A stretch of 7,409 nt of DNA from Bacteroidales bacterium (GTDB lineage Bacteria > Bacteroidota > Bacteroidia > Bacteroidales > NBLH01): NCBI GenBank assembly GCA_027083715.1, contig JALWNR010000116.1, forward strand, positions 1-7,409, written 5' to 3'. Position numbers and translations under genes: made by a program. This document shows positions 1-6,568 of the stretch, in pieces. The stretch's first letter is position 1, and each line of letters starts with the position of its first letter. The notes under the pieces were generated by a model. That model did no database searches. It was not told the origin of the DNA and worked only from the letters and a program-made list of their open reading frames with translations.

Positions 1-275
1 ATACAAACTGTAAAGGTATTTTGTGGATATTACTATTTCTAAATCAGTATGCAGTATAATTTTTTGTTAATCAATGTTTTACAGGGGTTGGGAAGTGCTT
101 GTAAATTGTTGCTAATCCTTGAGTTACAAAATATTAAGACTATGGTTTAAATTAGAGTATGCGATTATGTTGTTAATTATTAGCTTGATACTAAAGTGTC
201 GGGTAAAAAATATTGAAAAAACGGCTTTAGCCCAAAATAGATTTATGACAATCGCTTTTAAAAATAGATGTGTTA

Positions 276-288
276 AGTCCGTAGGACT
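276..288. repeat. 13-nt hairpin with GTA loop (REP-like)
   Basis: AGTCC-GTA-GGACT forms a perfect 5-bp stem closed by CC/GG around a three-base loop. It is followed directly by GGTATTGTTTAGC, which resembles the sequence next to the hairpin at 444-456 read on the opposite strand (GACATATTTTAGC). I see it as one member of a small hairpin family in this intergenic region. No transposase gene is nearby. A chance hairpin is possible for this copy alone. The similarity of three copies is what supports the call. Confidence 0.45.
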
Positions 289-367
289 GGTATTGTTTAG
301 CGCCGGATGTAATTGTTTTTTTTAATCGGTATAAATCTGGTGTTTGTTGCATGTTATTTTAATAAAT

Positions 368-456
368 ACCGTTTCATGCCGATGGCATTTTGTTCGTGTT
401 TTGACAATATATCCATGATTTACATCATGGGCTAAAATATGTCAAACCTACGGTTT
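368..456. repeat. Composite palindromic element (REP-like)
   Basis: This 89-bp segment contains nested inverted repeats. ACCGT at 368-372 matches ACGGT at 450-454. A 13-nt hairpin ATGCC-GAT-GGCAT lies at 376-388. TTTGACA at 400-406 pairs with TGTCAAA at 440-446, and inside it CCATGAT (413-419) pairs with ATCATGG (424-430) across a TTAC loop, with a T-G wobble extending the stem. AAACC-TAC-GGTTT at 444-456 is another hairpin, with CCGTAGG on the minus strand. The 400-446 stem and the 444-456 hairpin share three bases, so they cannot both form completely. This architecture is like REP or BIME elements mobilised by REP-associated tyrosine transposases (TnpA_REP family). No such gene is in the window, and assignment to that family is inference. 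Confidence 0.5.
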
Positions 457-565
457 TTCTCAAACAAATATTTTAAAAGAGATTGCCCTGCAATGTTAAT
501 AATGTGCCAAAATCAATTAATTTATGTCCTCTATTTTTTAAACCGGCAATATTAACCAAGCAGTG

Positions 566-1195
566 TTATTTTAACTTAAACTTAATTTTTGAGTTAAAAC
601 CAGGTTTTGTAATATCAAAAAGAGGAGCTGTCATTACAGCTTTATGTTTGTCTTCTGAAATTTTATATTTTGGGTTATCTGATTTTTTAATTTTTCGCTC
701 GAAGCTAAAAATTGCTTTGTATTTATAATAATCTTTCATTACTCCTAAATCTTTACCTCCTTCTGCTGTTTCTTTTGGCGGGATACCATGATAAGTAAGC
801 GTTTTTCTTTTAAGAGTAAAGAAAACAAAATCTTTTTCAAGCGGAGTGCTGTTCTCGCTTATCCCGGAGTTGTTTAAAGCTTTGTTTAATACATCGATAT
901 TTGAAAAATCATAACTGATAAATAGTATTTTATCATTTTTCCAGCCTGATTTTAAATTACTGATACCTGTCCCTTTCATTTTTTCTTCAGTCTTTCTGAG
1001 TATTAAATTTAAAGAGTCAGTAAAACTCCTGTCTGCTCCATCGCTAGAATTCATAGCTTCTATCAATTTAGACATATCAATAGAGCTAGTATAAGTTCCA
1101 GAAAAATCTTTATTGAAATAAAATTCCTGAGTAATGGTACAACTTGATAGAGCAAAAATAATTAAAAGAATACCGGTAAAATAAATTTTTTTCAT
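566..1195 (-). CDS. Hypothetical exported lipoprotein
   Basis: A 209-residue protein begins MKKIYFTG, followed by a hydrophobic stretch (about residues 4-16) and the lipobox L16-S17-S18-C19. This is a typical signal peptidase II site, so the mature protein should be an N-terminally lipidated, membrane-anchored protein starting at Cys19. The rest has no membrane segment. It contains a short FYFNKDFSGTYTSSIDMSKL segment (about residues 26-45) followed by a charged helical region and several short beta-like segments. I recognise no enzymatic motif or named domain. The ATG at 1195 is chosen because the signal peptide starts directly there. It lies 85 bp downstream of the nhaA stop on the same strand, so co-transcription is possible, although a weak promoter candidate lies in the gap. 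Function is unknown. The lipoprotein call is firm. Confidence 0.85.
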   Translation of the reverse strand: MKKIYFTGILLIIFALSSCTITQEFYFNKDFSGTYTSSIDMSKLIEAMNSSDGADRSFTDSLNLILRKTEEKMKGTGISNLKSGWKNDKILFISYDFSNIDVLNKALNNSGISENSTPLEKDFVFFTLKRKTLTYHGIPPKETAEGGKDLGVMKDYYKYKAIFSFERKIKKSDNPKYKISEDKHKAVMTAPLFDITKPGFNSKIKFKLK

Positions 1196-1235
1196 TATAA
1201 AAATTTAAATAAACAGTTGAGCATGGTGTATAATA

Positions 1236-1243
1236 TAAAGATA
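1236..1243 (-). promoter_or_regulatory. Weak minus-7 promoter candidate for the lipoprotein gene
   Basis: On the minus strand this reads TATCTTTA, one base away from the Bacteroidota TAnnTTTG minus-7 consensus. It lies about 40 bp upstream of the lipoprotein ATG, a plausible leader length. I find no clear minus-33 TTG partner. Because the last G is missing and the surroundings are AT-rich, chance is a real alternative. Confidence 0.3.
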
Positions 1244-1280
1244 CGATAAAATTACTTATAGAGCTGCTAATTTAGATGAA

Positions 1281-2612
1281 TTAAGCTTTTTTTTTGATAT
1301 TGCCTGACAAACGCAGTACTAAATATCCTGAGACCGCTGCTACAAATGAGGCTACAAGAATAGACTGTTTTGCAATATTAATATGCTCCTCACTGAAAAA
1401 TGCTAAATTTGCAATAAACAGGGACATTGTAAAACCCAAACCTGCCAATAAACCTACTCCTGCAATATGCATGTTGTTAATTTCTTTTGGGAGCACTCCG
1501 ATTTTTAACCACTGTGCTAACTTGGTCATAAAAAATACTCCAACTAATTTACCGAAAATCAAACCAAAGAAGATACCCAAAAATATTGGTTCGACAATTA
1601 AATCGCTAAAACTTCCTGAAATTAGAACACCTGCATTAGCTAAAGCAAAAATTGGCATTATTAAAAAGTTTACAATGGGGTGCCAAAAATGTTCCTTATA
1701 TTGCAACGGATTATAAGCACATAATAATAATTCCTTTTGCTTCATTAAAATATCGTGTTTTTCTACGCTAATAATTCCTTCTTCGTCTTCATTTTCTAAT
1801 TTTTTTAAGCGGTTTACCAATTCTTGTGTTTTACTAATATAGGTTTGTGTATCAATTTTTGTATCTGCCGGTACGGTAAATGCAACTAAAATTCCTGCAA
1901 TAGTAGCATGAACACCTGAATATACAAAAGCCACCCAAACAATTAAAATACCCACTAAGTAATAAAAGTTACGGTTACGAACACCCGCATAATTGGCTCC
2001 CATAAGCAATGCTATTCCTGCTATTGCAACAATAATTTCGCTAAAAACAATTTGGTCTGTATAAAAAATTGCAATTACCAAAACCGCACCAATATCATCG
2101 GCTATTGCAAATGCGGTTAAAAATATTTTTAAACTTAAAGGTACACGACTGCCCAATAAGGCTAAAATCCCTAATGAAAAAGCAACATCTGTTGCCATCG
2201 GCACACCCCAACCCGAAACAGACTCCATGTTATAGTTAAACGCCGTAAACAGTAATGCGGGTATTAACATGCCTCCTATAGCAGCAAATATAGGGACTGC
2301 AGCTTTTTTCATACTTGATAATTCGCCTGCTTTTATTTCACGTTTTATTTCTAATCCTATTAAGAAAAAGAAAATTGCCATCAAAAAATCGTTCACAAAA
2401 TGATGAATACTCACATCGTAAAAAAACTGTCCGGGATTACCAATGCGCAATAAAGTTTTGTACCAAAAGTCATGATAAGCATGTCCATCACCGGCATTAG
2501 CCCATAACAATGCTATAATTGTACTGATAATTAATAAAATTCCTGAAGTTGCAGGATTATGTACTAGTTTGCTAAATTGTGCTTTTATTTTTTTAGATAT
2601 TCTGGGTATCAT
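1281..2612 (-). CDS. nhaA: NhaA-type Na+/H+ antiporter
   Basis: This inner-membrane secondary antiporter exchanges cytoplasmic Na+ (or Li+) for external H+, supporting pH and sodium homeostasis. The 443 residues are highly hydrophobic, with about 11-12 membrane segments. Family signatures are clear: FFFLIGLEIKREI at 81-93, MATDVAF at 139-145 (T141/D142 match E. coli T132/D133 of the discontinuous helix), AIADDIGA at 169-176 (D172/D173 match the ion-binding pair D163/D164), SGVHATIAG at 232-240 (H235 matches pH-response H225), IMPIFALANAG at 318-328, and K355 in GLIFGKLVG, matching K300. The core should therefore be functional. The protein is longer than E. coli NhaA (388 residues), mainly because of a charged loop at about 250-309. 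The ATG at 2612 gives a normal N-terminus with a basic stretch before the first helix. A good minus-7 element lies 86 bp upstream. Confidence 0.97.
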   Translation of the reverse strand: MIPRISKKIKAQFSKLVHNPATSGILLIISTIIALLWANAGDGHAYHDFWYKTLLRIGNPGQFFYDVSIHHFVNDFLMAIFFFLIGLEIKREIKAGELSSMKKAAVPIFAAIGGMLIPALLFTAFNYNMESVSGWGVPMATDVAFSLGILALLGSRVPLSLKIFLTAFAIADDIGAVLVIAIFYTDQIVFSEIIVAIAGIALLMGANYAGVRNRNFYYLVGILIVWVAFVYSGVHATIAGILVAFTVPADTKIDTQTYISKTQELVNRLKKLENEDEEGIISVEKHDILMKQKELLLCAYNPLQYKEHFWHPIVNFLIMPIFALANAGVLISGSFSDLIVEPIFLGIFFGLIFGKLVGVFFMTKLAQWLKIGVLPKEINNMHIAGVGLLAGLGFTMSLFIANLAFFSEEHINIAKQSILVASFVAAVSGYLVLRLSGNIKKKA

Positions 2613-2697
2613 AATATAATTTCAATTAATAAAATTCAAATAAACCGTTTAAAACACTGTTTAAAATATAGGTGCTTGCAATTTAATTTATAATTGT

Positions 2698-2705
2698 CAA
2701 ATATA
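2698..2705 (-). promoter_or_regulatory. Minus-7 promoter element for nhaA
   Basis: The minus strand reads TATATTTG, an exact match to the Bacteroidota TAnnTTTG minus-7 consensus. It is oriented toward nhaA, with the ATG 86 bp downstream, implying a leader of roughly 75-80 nt. The upstream sequence is T-rich, without a convincing minus-33 TTG. It is the best match in the leader region on this strand. Confidence 0.5.
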
Positions 2706-2739
2706 AAAAATATATTGAAAATTATTGTAGAGTTCTTCG

Positions 2740-2758
2740 TTTACATTTAAGATGTAAA
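2740..2758. repeat. Short hairpin just outside the folded island
   Basis: TTTACAT (2740-2746) and ATGTAAA (2752-2758) form a perfect 7-bp stem with a TTAAG loop, ending two bases before the left inverted repeat of the 2761-3098 element. No T-run follows on the plus strand. It could be part of the element, an operator-like palindrome upstream of nhaA, or chance in AT-rich DNA. Confidence 0.4.
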
Positions 2759-2760
2759 TA

Positions 2761-2777
2761 CTTTAACCGCAATAATT
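2761..2777. repeat. Left terminal inverted repeat of the folded element
   Basis: This 17-bp sequence pairs with 3082-3098 with two mismatches. The similarity stops sharply on both sides, inward and outward, which is why I set the element boundary here. It also coincides with the rise in GC content. Confidence 0.55.
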
Positions 2778-3081
2778 CATGAAATTCTCTTTATGCAGAT
2801 ACAATGCCTGTTCCGATTTATCGGAAGCACCGAATTCCGCCGACATATCTTTATATTTTTCACAAGCTATGCTTGTAAAGAGAAAAGTTCAAGGAATTCG
2901 TAACGAAGTAGATGCGTGAAGAGAATTTCAAGCAACACCCAACCTTTAGCCTCATGAGCCGAAGGTGAATAAATTTGAGTGCGTTTATTTTGTAATAAAG
3001 CCAGCTTAATGTGTTGCTAGCAAAGGTATTACAATACAGCTATGACAAAAGCGGTGAACTGCGAAGCACCTCACCGAAGGT

Positions 3082-3098
3082 AATTATTGCGGGTTAAG
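3082..3098. repeat. Right terminal inverted repeat of the folded element
   Basis: AATTATTGCGGGTTAAG is the inverted partner of 2761-2777. The following bases (CGTGTTCAAT) share nothing with the bases before 2761, so no direct target-site duplication is visible. Confidence 0.55.
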
Positions 3099-3184
3099 CG
3101 TGTTCAATATCCTTAAAACTAGCAAGTAATCTATGTGCTTACTAAATTATAATTATAAATTAGCCTGAGAATAATAATTATTAC

Positions 3185-3192
3185 TACTTTTG
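3185..3192 (+). promoter_or_regulatory. Minus-7 promoter element for the transporter operon
   Basis: TACTTTTG matches the Bacteroidota TAnnTTTG consensus exactly. A weak minus-33-like TTAG lies at 3160-3163, about 21 bp upstream. Transcription would start near 3199, giving a leader of about 30 nt to the ATG at 3229. Its position overlaps the alternative TTG start at 3190 and so argues against that longer reading of the gene. Confidence 0.55.
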
Positions 3193-3228
3193 CTGATTAA
3201 ATTAAAGTATCAGCTAATTTTAAATATT

Positions 3229-5553
3229 ATGTGGTCAAAATTTGCAAGTATTATTTTACGCTTTCGTATAGCAATAATATTAATTGTTATAGGTGTTACA
3301 ATATTTATGGTTTATAAATCACAAGGGATAAAACTCGATTATAATTATGCTTCTCTTCTTCCAAAATCCAATAAATATTATATTGAATTTGATGAGTTTA
3401 AAAAAATGTTTGGAGGAGATGCCAATGTGAGTATAATTGGTATTCAAGACCCTGATTTTTTTGATAAAGATAAATTCAATGATTGGGTAGCTTTACAAGA
3501 TTCTATTAAAACCATTGAAGGAGTTAGCTCGGTATTATCTTTGGCAAATGCTATTGATATTGTAAAAAATCCGGATAAGAAAAAATTTGAATCGCATAAT
3601 ATTTTCACACATCCCGTAAAAACGCAAGAAGAGCTTGATAGCTTGGCTGAACGCTTTAAAAGTTTACCTTTTTATCAAAACTTGATTTATAATGACAGTA
3701 CACATGTTGTTTTAATGGCTGTGGCTATGGACAGAAGTCTGATTAATAGCAAAAAGCGTGAAAAGCCTATGAAACATATTGAAGAAATGGCTGATGCTTT
3801 TGGTGAAAAATACGGGCTGAATATGCATTTTTCGGGTTTGCCTTTTACTCGAAATAAAATTTCATTATTGATCCGTCAAGAACTTGGTATTTTTACTTTT
3901 TTGGCGATGTTTGTAACTGCCATTATTCTATATTTGTTTTTCCGGTCATTTAAAGTAGTTCTTTTTTCTATTCTAATTGTAGGCATCGGTGTAATATGGG
4001 TAATGGGAACTTTAGGTATTTTTGATTACAAAATAACCATTCTTACCGGAATGATTCCGCCTTTAATAATAGTTATTGGTATTCCTAACAGTGTTTATTT
4101 GTTGAATAAATACCACAATGAATATAAAATTCACGGAAACAAAATTAAAGCATTACATACCGTAATAAGTAAAGTGGGTAATGCTACTTTTTTAACCAAT
4201 TTAACCACGGCTTTAGGTTTTGGAACATTTGTTATTACAGGAAACCGGTTTTTGGTTGAGTTTGGAGTGGTTGCATCTTTAAATATCATGGGAGTTTTTG
4301 TATTGTCTATTACCTTAATTCCTGTTATTTTCAGTTATTTGAAACCACCTCAAGAAAAACATATAAAACATCTTGAATATAAGCCAATTAATGGGATTAT
4401 TGAAGTCTTGGTGAATTTAGTTTTAAAACGTAGAAAGTGGATTTATGCTACTGTGGGACTGATTGTAGTTTTAGGTGCTTATGGTATTACATTAATTAAA
4501 ACACAAGCATATATTGTAGATGATATACCTCATGACAATCCAATTTATACAGATTTGAAATTTTTAGAAAACAATATTGGAGGTGTGATGCCTTTGGAAA
4601 TTGTAATTGATACCAAAAAGAAAAAAGGGGTTTATCAATATAAAACATTAAAAAAAATTGATGAATTGGTTACTGATTTGCAAGTTTTCCCTGAACTTTC
4701 AAAACCAACATCAATTATAGATGCACTGAAATTTTCTCGACAGGCTTATTATAATGGACAAGAGAAAAGTTATAAAATGCCTTCAAAAAATGAGCTTGCA
4801 TTTATTTTTCCATATTTGCCGGAAAAAGATGAGAAAAAAGGTTTGAATGCTTTAGAAGCCTTTGTGGATAGTACCGGACAAATTGCACGTATTAGCTATC
4901 GCTTAAATGACATTGGGACAATACAAACCAAACAAATTACAGATAGCATTGAGCGGCATGTTAAAGAACTGTTTCCTGATAAGAAATATAAAACTTATGT
5001 AACAGGTTCGAGTATTGTATTTTCACAAGGTACCGGCTTTTTGGTAAATAATTTGATGCAAAGTTTGGCTTTGGCAATTGTACTGATTGCATTTTTTATG
5101 GCAACGATGTTTAAATCTTTACGGATGATTGTTATTTCATTGATACCTAACTTTATACCTTTATTGTTTACTGCTGCCATTATGGGTTATTTTCATATAC
5201 CAATTAAGCCTTCAACGGTTTTGGTATTTAGTATAGCATTTGGTATTTCGGTAGATAATGCCATCCACTTTTTGGCAAAATACAGGCTGGATTTGCAAAT
5301 AACCAATGGGGATATTCAAAAATCAGCAATTTTAGCTTTGCGCGAAACCGGTGTTAGTATAATTTATACGGCAAGTATCTTGTTTTTTGGTTTCGGAATG
5401 TTTACTTTATCAAATTTTGGAGGTACCCAAGCACTTGGTTTACTGGTTTCTATTACTTTGCTTGTTGCAATGCTTTCAAATCTGATTTTATTACCTTCGC
5501 TTTTGTTAAGCTTGAAGCATACAGTAACCGATAAAATTTTGAATGGGAAGTAA
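3229..5553 (+). CDS. RND/MMPL family transporter
   Basis: A 774-residue inner-membrane protein with the duplicated RND plan. TM1 is at about 10-28, a periplasmic loop at 29-217, and TM2-6 at about 218-371. TM7 is at about 403-423, a second loop at 424-605, and TM8-12 at about 606-762. The size and loop pattern fit the MMPL/HpnN-like group, which moves lipids or other hydrophobic compounds using the proton gradient. The second half has FGISVDNAIHFLAKY (671-685), with D676 in the place of the proton-relay acid. The matching first-half segment IGIPNSVYLLNKYH (283-296) has Asn instead of Asp. The frame is open from a TTG at 3190, but the ATG at 3229 is preferred because a promoter element overlaps that TTG and the protein then begins with a short amphipathic segment before TM1. 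The prenyl synthase gene follows after 21 bp. Substrate unknown; a lipid or isoprenoid is a guess from context. Confidence 0.9.
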   Translation: MWSKFASIILRFRIAIILIVIGVTIFMVYKSQGIKLDYNYASLLPKSNKYYIEFDEFKKMFGGDANVSIIGIQDPDFFDKDKFNDWVALQDSIKTIEGVSSVLSLANAIDIVKNPDKKKFESHNIFTHPVKTQEELDSLAERFKSLPFYQNLIYNDSTHVVLMAVAMDRSLINSKKREKPMKHIEEMADAFGEKYGLNMHFSGLPFTRNKISLLIRQELGIFTFLAMFVTAIILYLFFRSFKVVLFSILIVGIGVIWVMGTLGIFDYKITILTGMIPPLIIVIGIPNSVYLLNKYHNEYKIHGNKIKALHTVISKVGNATFLTNLTTALGFGTFVITGNRFLVEFGVVASLNIMGVFVLSITLIPVIFSYLKPPQEKHIKHLEYKPINGIIEVLVNLVLKRRKWIYATVGLIVVLGAYGITLIKTQAYIVDDIPHDNPIYTDLKFLENNIGGVMPLEIVIDTKKKKGVYQYKTLKKIDELVTDLQVFPELSKPTSIIDALKFSRQAYYNGQEKSYKMPSKNELAFIFPYLPEKDEKKGLNALEAFVDSTGQIARISYRLNDIGTIQTKQITDSIERHVKELFPDKKYKTYVTGSSIVFSQGTGFLVNNLMQSLALAIVLIAFFMATMFKSLRMIVISLIPNFIPLLFTAAIMGYFHIPIKPSTVLVFSIAFGISVDNAIHFLAKYRLDLQITNGDIQKSAILALRETGVSIIYTASILFFGFGMFTLSNFGGTQALGLLVSITLLVAMLSNLILLPSLLLSLKHTVTDKILNGK

Positions 5554-5574
5554 AATTTATTAAACGCTTATTTT

Positions 5575-6549
5575 GTGTACACATTTAAAGAACTTCAAGA
5601 AATTGTTGAGCAAAACATTAAAAGTTTAGCTTTAGATAAAAATCCAAAAGGTTTATATGAGCCGATTAAATATATTTTAAGCATTGGCGGAAAACGTATT
5701 CGCCCTGTTTTAGTTTTGGCTGCCTACAATTTATATAAAAATAATATCGAAGATATTATACGTTCGGCATTGGCGCTTGAGGTTTTCCATAACTTCACTC
5801 TTTTACACGACGATATTATGGATAATGCGGATATTAGACGTAATCGGCCTACCGTACATAAAAAATGGTCAGAAAATACAGCTATTCTTTCAGGTGATGC
5901 CATGATGATTGAGGCTTATAAATTAATTGCTCAAACAAACCCTCAATATCTTTCAGCAGTACTAAATATTTTTAACCAAACAGCACTTGAAGTTTGCGAA
6001 GGGCAGCAATATGATATGGATTTTGAAACCCGACTTGACGTTAGCGAGGCAGAATATTTGGAAATGATACGCCTGAAAACATCAGTGCTTATTGCCGGAA
6101 GTTTGCAAATAGGTGCGATATTGGCTGATGCTCCCGATGAGGATATTCAAAACATATATGAATTTGGCGTAAATTTGGGTTTGGCTTTTCAATTGCAGGA
6201 TGATTATCTGGATAGTTTTGGTGATGTAGCAGTTTTCGGCAAAAAAATTGGGAATGATATATTAAGTAATAAAAAAACCTTTTTGTTAATTAATGCTTTA
6301 AGAACCTCTGATAAAGATACTCATAATCAGTTAATTACTCTTATTGAAAATCAAGACTTTAATCCTCAGGAAAAAATAAATGCAGTACTTAAAATCTACA
6401 AAAAAACAAAAGCCGACCATTTATTAAAAGAAAAAATGGCTTTTTATTACGAAAAAGCCACTTCAGCCTTAAATAATTTAAGTATCGTTCCGGATAAAAC
6501 AAAAATATTACGCGATTTTGCTGAAAAAATGATGAATAGAGAAAAATAA
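5575..6549 (+). CDS. Polyprenyl diphosphate synthase (trans-type)
   Basis: This cytoplasmic enzyme condenses isopentenyl diphosphate with an allylic diphosphate to extend an isoprenoid chain. All family signatures are present in the 324 residues: GGKRIRP (38-44), the first Asp-rich motif DDIMD (79-83) followed by R88-R89, GQQYD (143-147), K168-T169, FQLQDDYLD with the second Asp-rich motif DDYLD (205-213), and GKKIGNDI...NKKT (222-235). Phe74 is five residues before the first Asp-rich motif, a position that controls chain length. An aromatic residue here, without an insertion in the motif, is typical of short products (C15-C20), but a longer quinone side chain is not excluded. The start is GTG at 5575. 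No in-frame ATG occurs before the conserved motifs, and the previous gene's stop at 5551 is in the same frame. It probably shares the upstream transporter's transcript. Exact product not determinable, so no symbol is given. Confidence 0.94.
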   Translation: MYTFKELQEIVEQNIKSLALDKNPKGLYEPIKYILSIGGKRIRPVLVLAAYNLYKNNIEDIIRSALALEVFHNFTLLHDDIMDNADIRRNRPTVHKKWSENTAILSGDAMMIEAYKLIAQTNPQYLSAVLNIFNQTALEVCEGQQYDMDFETRLDVSEAEYLEMIRLKTSVLIAGSLQIGAILADAPDEDIQNIYEFGVNLGLAFQLQDDYLDSFGDVAVFGKKIGNDILSNKKTFLLINALRTSDKDTHNQLITLIENQDFNPQEKINAVLKIYKKTKADHLLKEKMAFYYEKATSALNNLSIVPDKTKILRDFAEKMMNREK

Positions 6550-6568
6550 CTATTTAAGGTTTACTTTT

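Larger units (their letters stand above)
1..565. other. Gene-free stretch with REP-like hairpins
   Basis: This AT-rich stretch precedes the 3' end of the minus-strand lipoprotein gene. The only longer open frame on the plus strand (119-325, TTG start, 68 codons) has no promoter match and no recognisable domain, and it runs through one of the hairpins described separately, so I do not call it a gene. The recognisable content is three 13-nt hairpins at 276-288, 376-388 and 444-456 and a bipartite palindrome at 400-446. Bases 1-270 show nothing I can name. The upstream gene that this region belongs to lies outside the window. Confidence 0.6.
2761..3098. repeat. Structured element bounded by inverted repeats (MITE-like or ncRNA)
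   Basis: The ends are CTTTAACCGCAATAATT (2761-2777) and its near-inverse at 3082-3098, matching at 15 of 17 bases, including an unbroken CCGCAATAATT. Inside are arms that never cross. Arm 1 is 2780-2791 with 2919-2930 (12 bp perfect, extended by six more pairs with two G-U wobbles), enclosing hairpins 2811-2816/2821-2826, 2831-2838/2893-2900 and 2862-2867/2871-2876. Arm 2 is 2931-2938 with 3011-3018 (8 bp perfect), enclosing 2942-2947/2961-2966 and 2968-2973/2984-2989. Arm 3 is at 3026-3037, and arm 4 is 3052-3057 with 3071-3076. By hand count GC is about 39%, against about 17% in 2613-2760 and 21% in 3101-3230. No flanking target duplication was found and it codes for nothing convincing. It is either a foldback/MITE-like repeat or a folded RNA gene. 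The sequence does not settle which strand would be functional. Confidence 0.6.

Noticed and set aside
119..325. 68-codon plus-strand open frame
   Set aside because: TTG start, no domain, no promoter match, and it crosses a hairpin of the REP-like cluster. The hydrophobic stretch near its start is typical of AT-rich noncoding sequence.
1264..1295. Imperfect hairpin (GCT-AATT / AATTA-AGC) followed by nine T on the plus strand
   Set aside because: It looks like a terminator for plus-strand transcription, but no plus-strand gene precedes it. The T-run is the Lys-rich C-terminus of NhaA read on the other strand, and the stem has a bulge and is AT-rich.
2793..2903. 36-codon ATG open frame inside the folded element (starts MQIQCLFRF, ends SSRNS)
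   Set aside because: It lies entirely within the stem-loops of arm 1, has no promoter or start context, and its composition follows the inverted repeats. Short open frames like this are expected in repeat DNA. Another overlapping frame (2804-2878) is equally open.
3190..3228. Thirteen-residue N-terminal extension of the transporter from a TTG start
   Set aside because: The TAnnTTTG promoter element at 3185-3192 overlaps this TTG, so the transcript would start downstream of it. The ATG at 3229 gives a normal N-terminus.
2613..3228. CRISPR array or tRNA gene in the long gap
   Set aside because: No evenly spaced direct repeats are present, and the hairpins do not form a tRNA cloverleaf with T-loop or CCA-like end. 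The repeats are inverted and nested.
6550..6568. Possible bidirectional terminator between the convergent stops
   Set aside because: Only 19 bp of AT-rich sequence without a GC-containing stem. The A- and T-runs on either side could pair weakly but belong to coding sequence.
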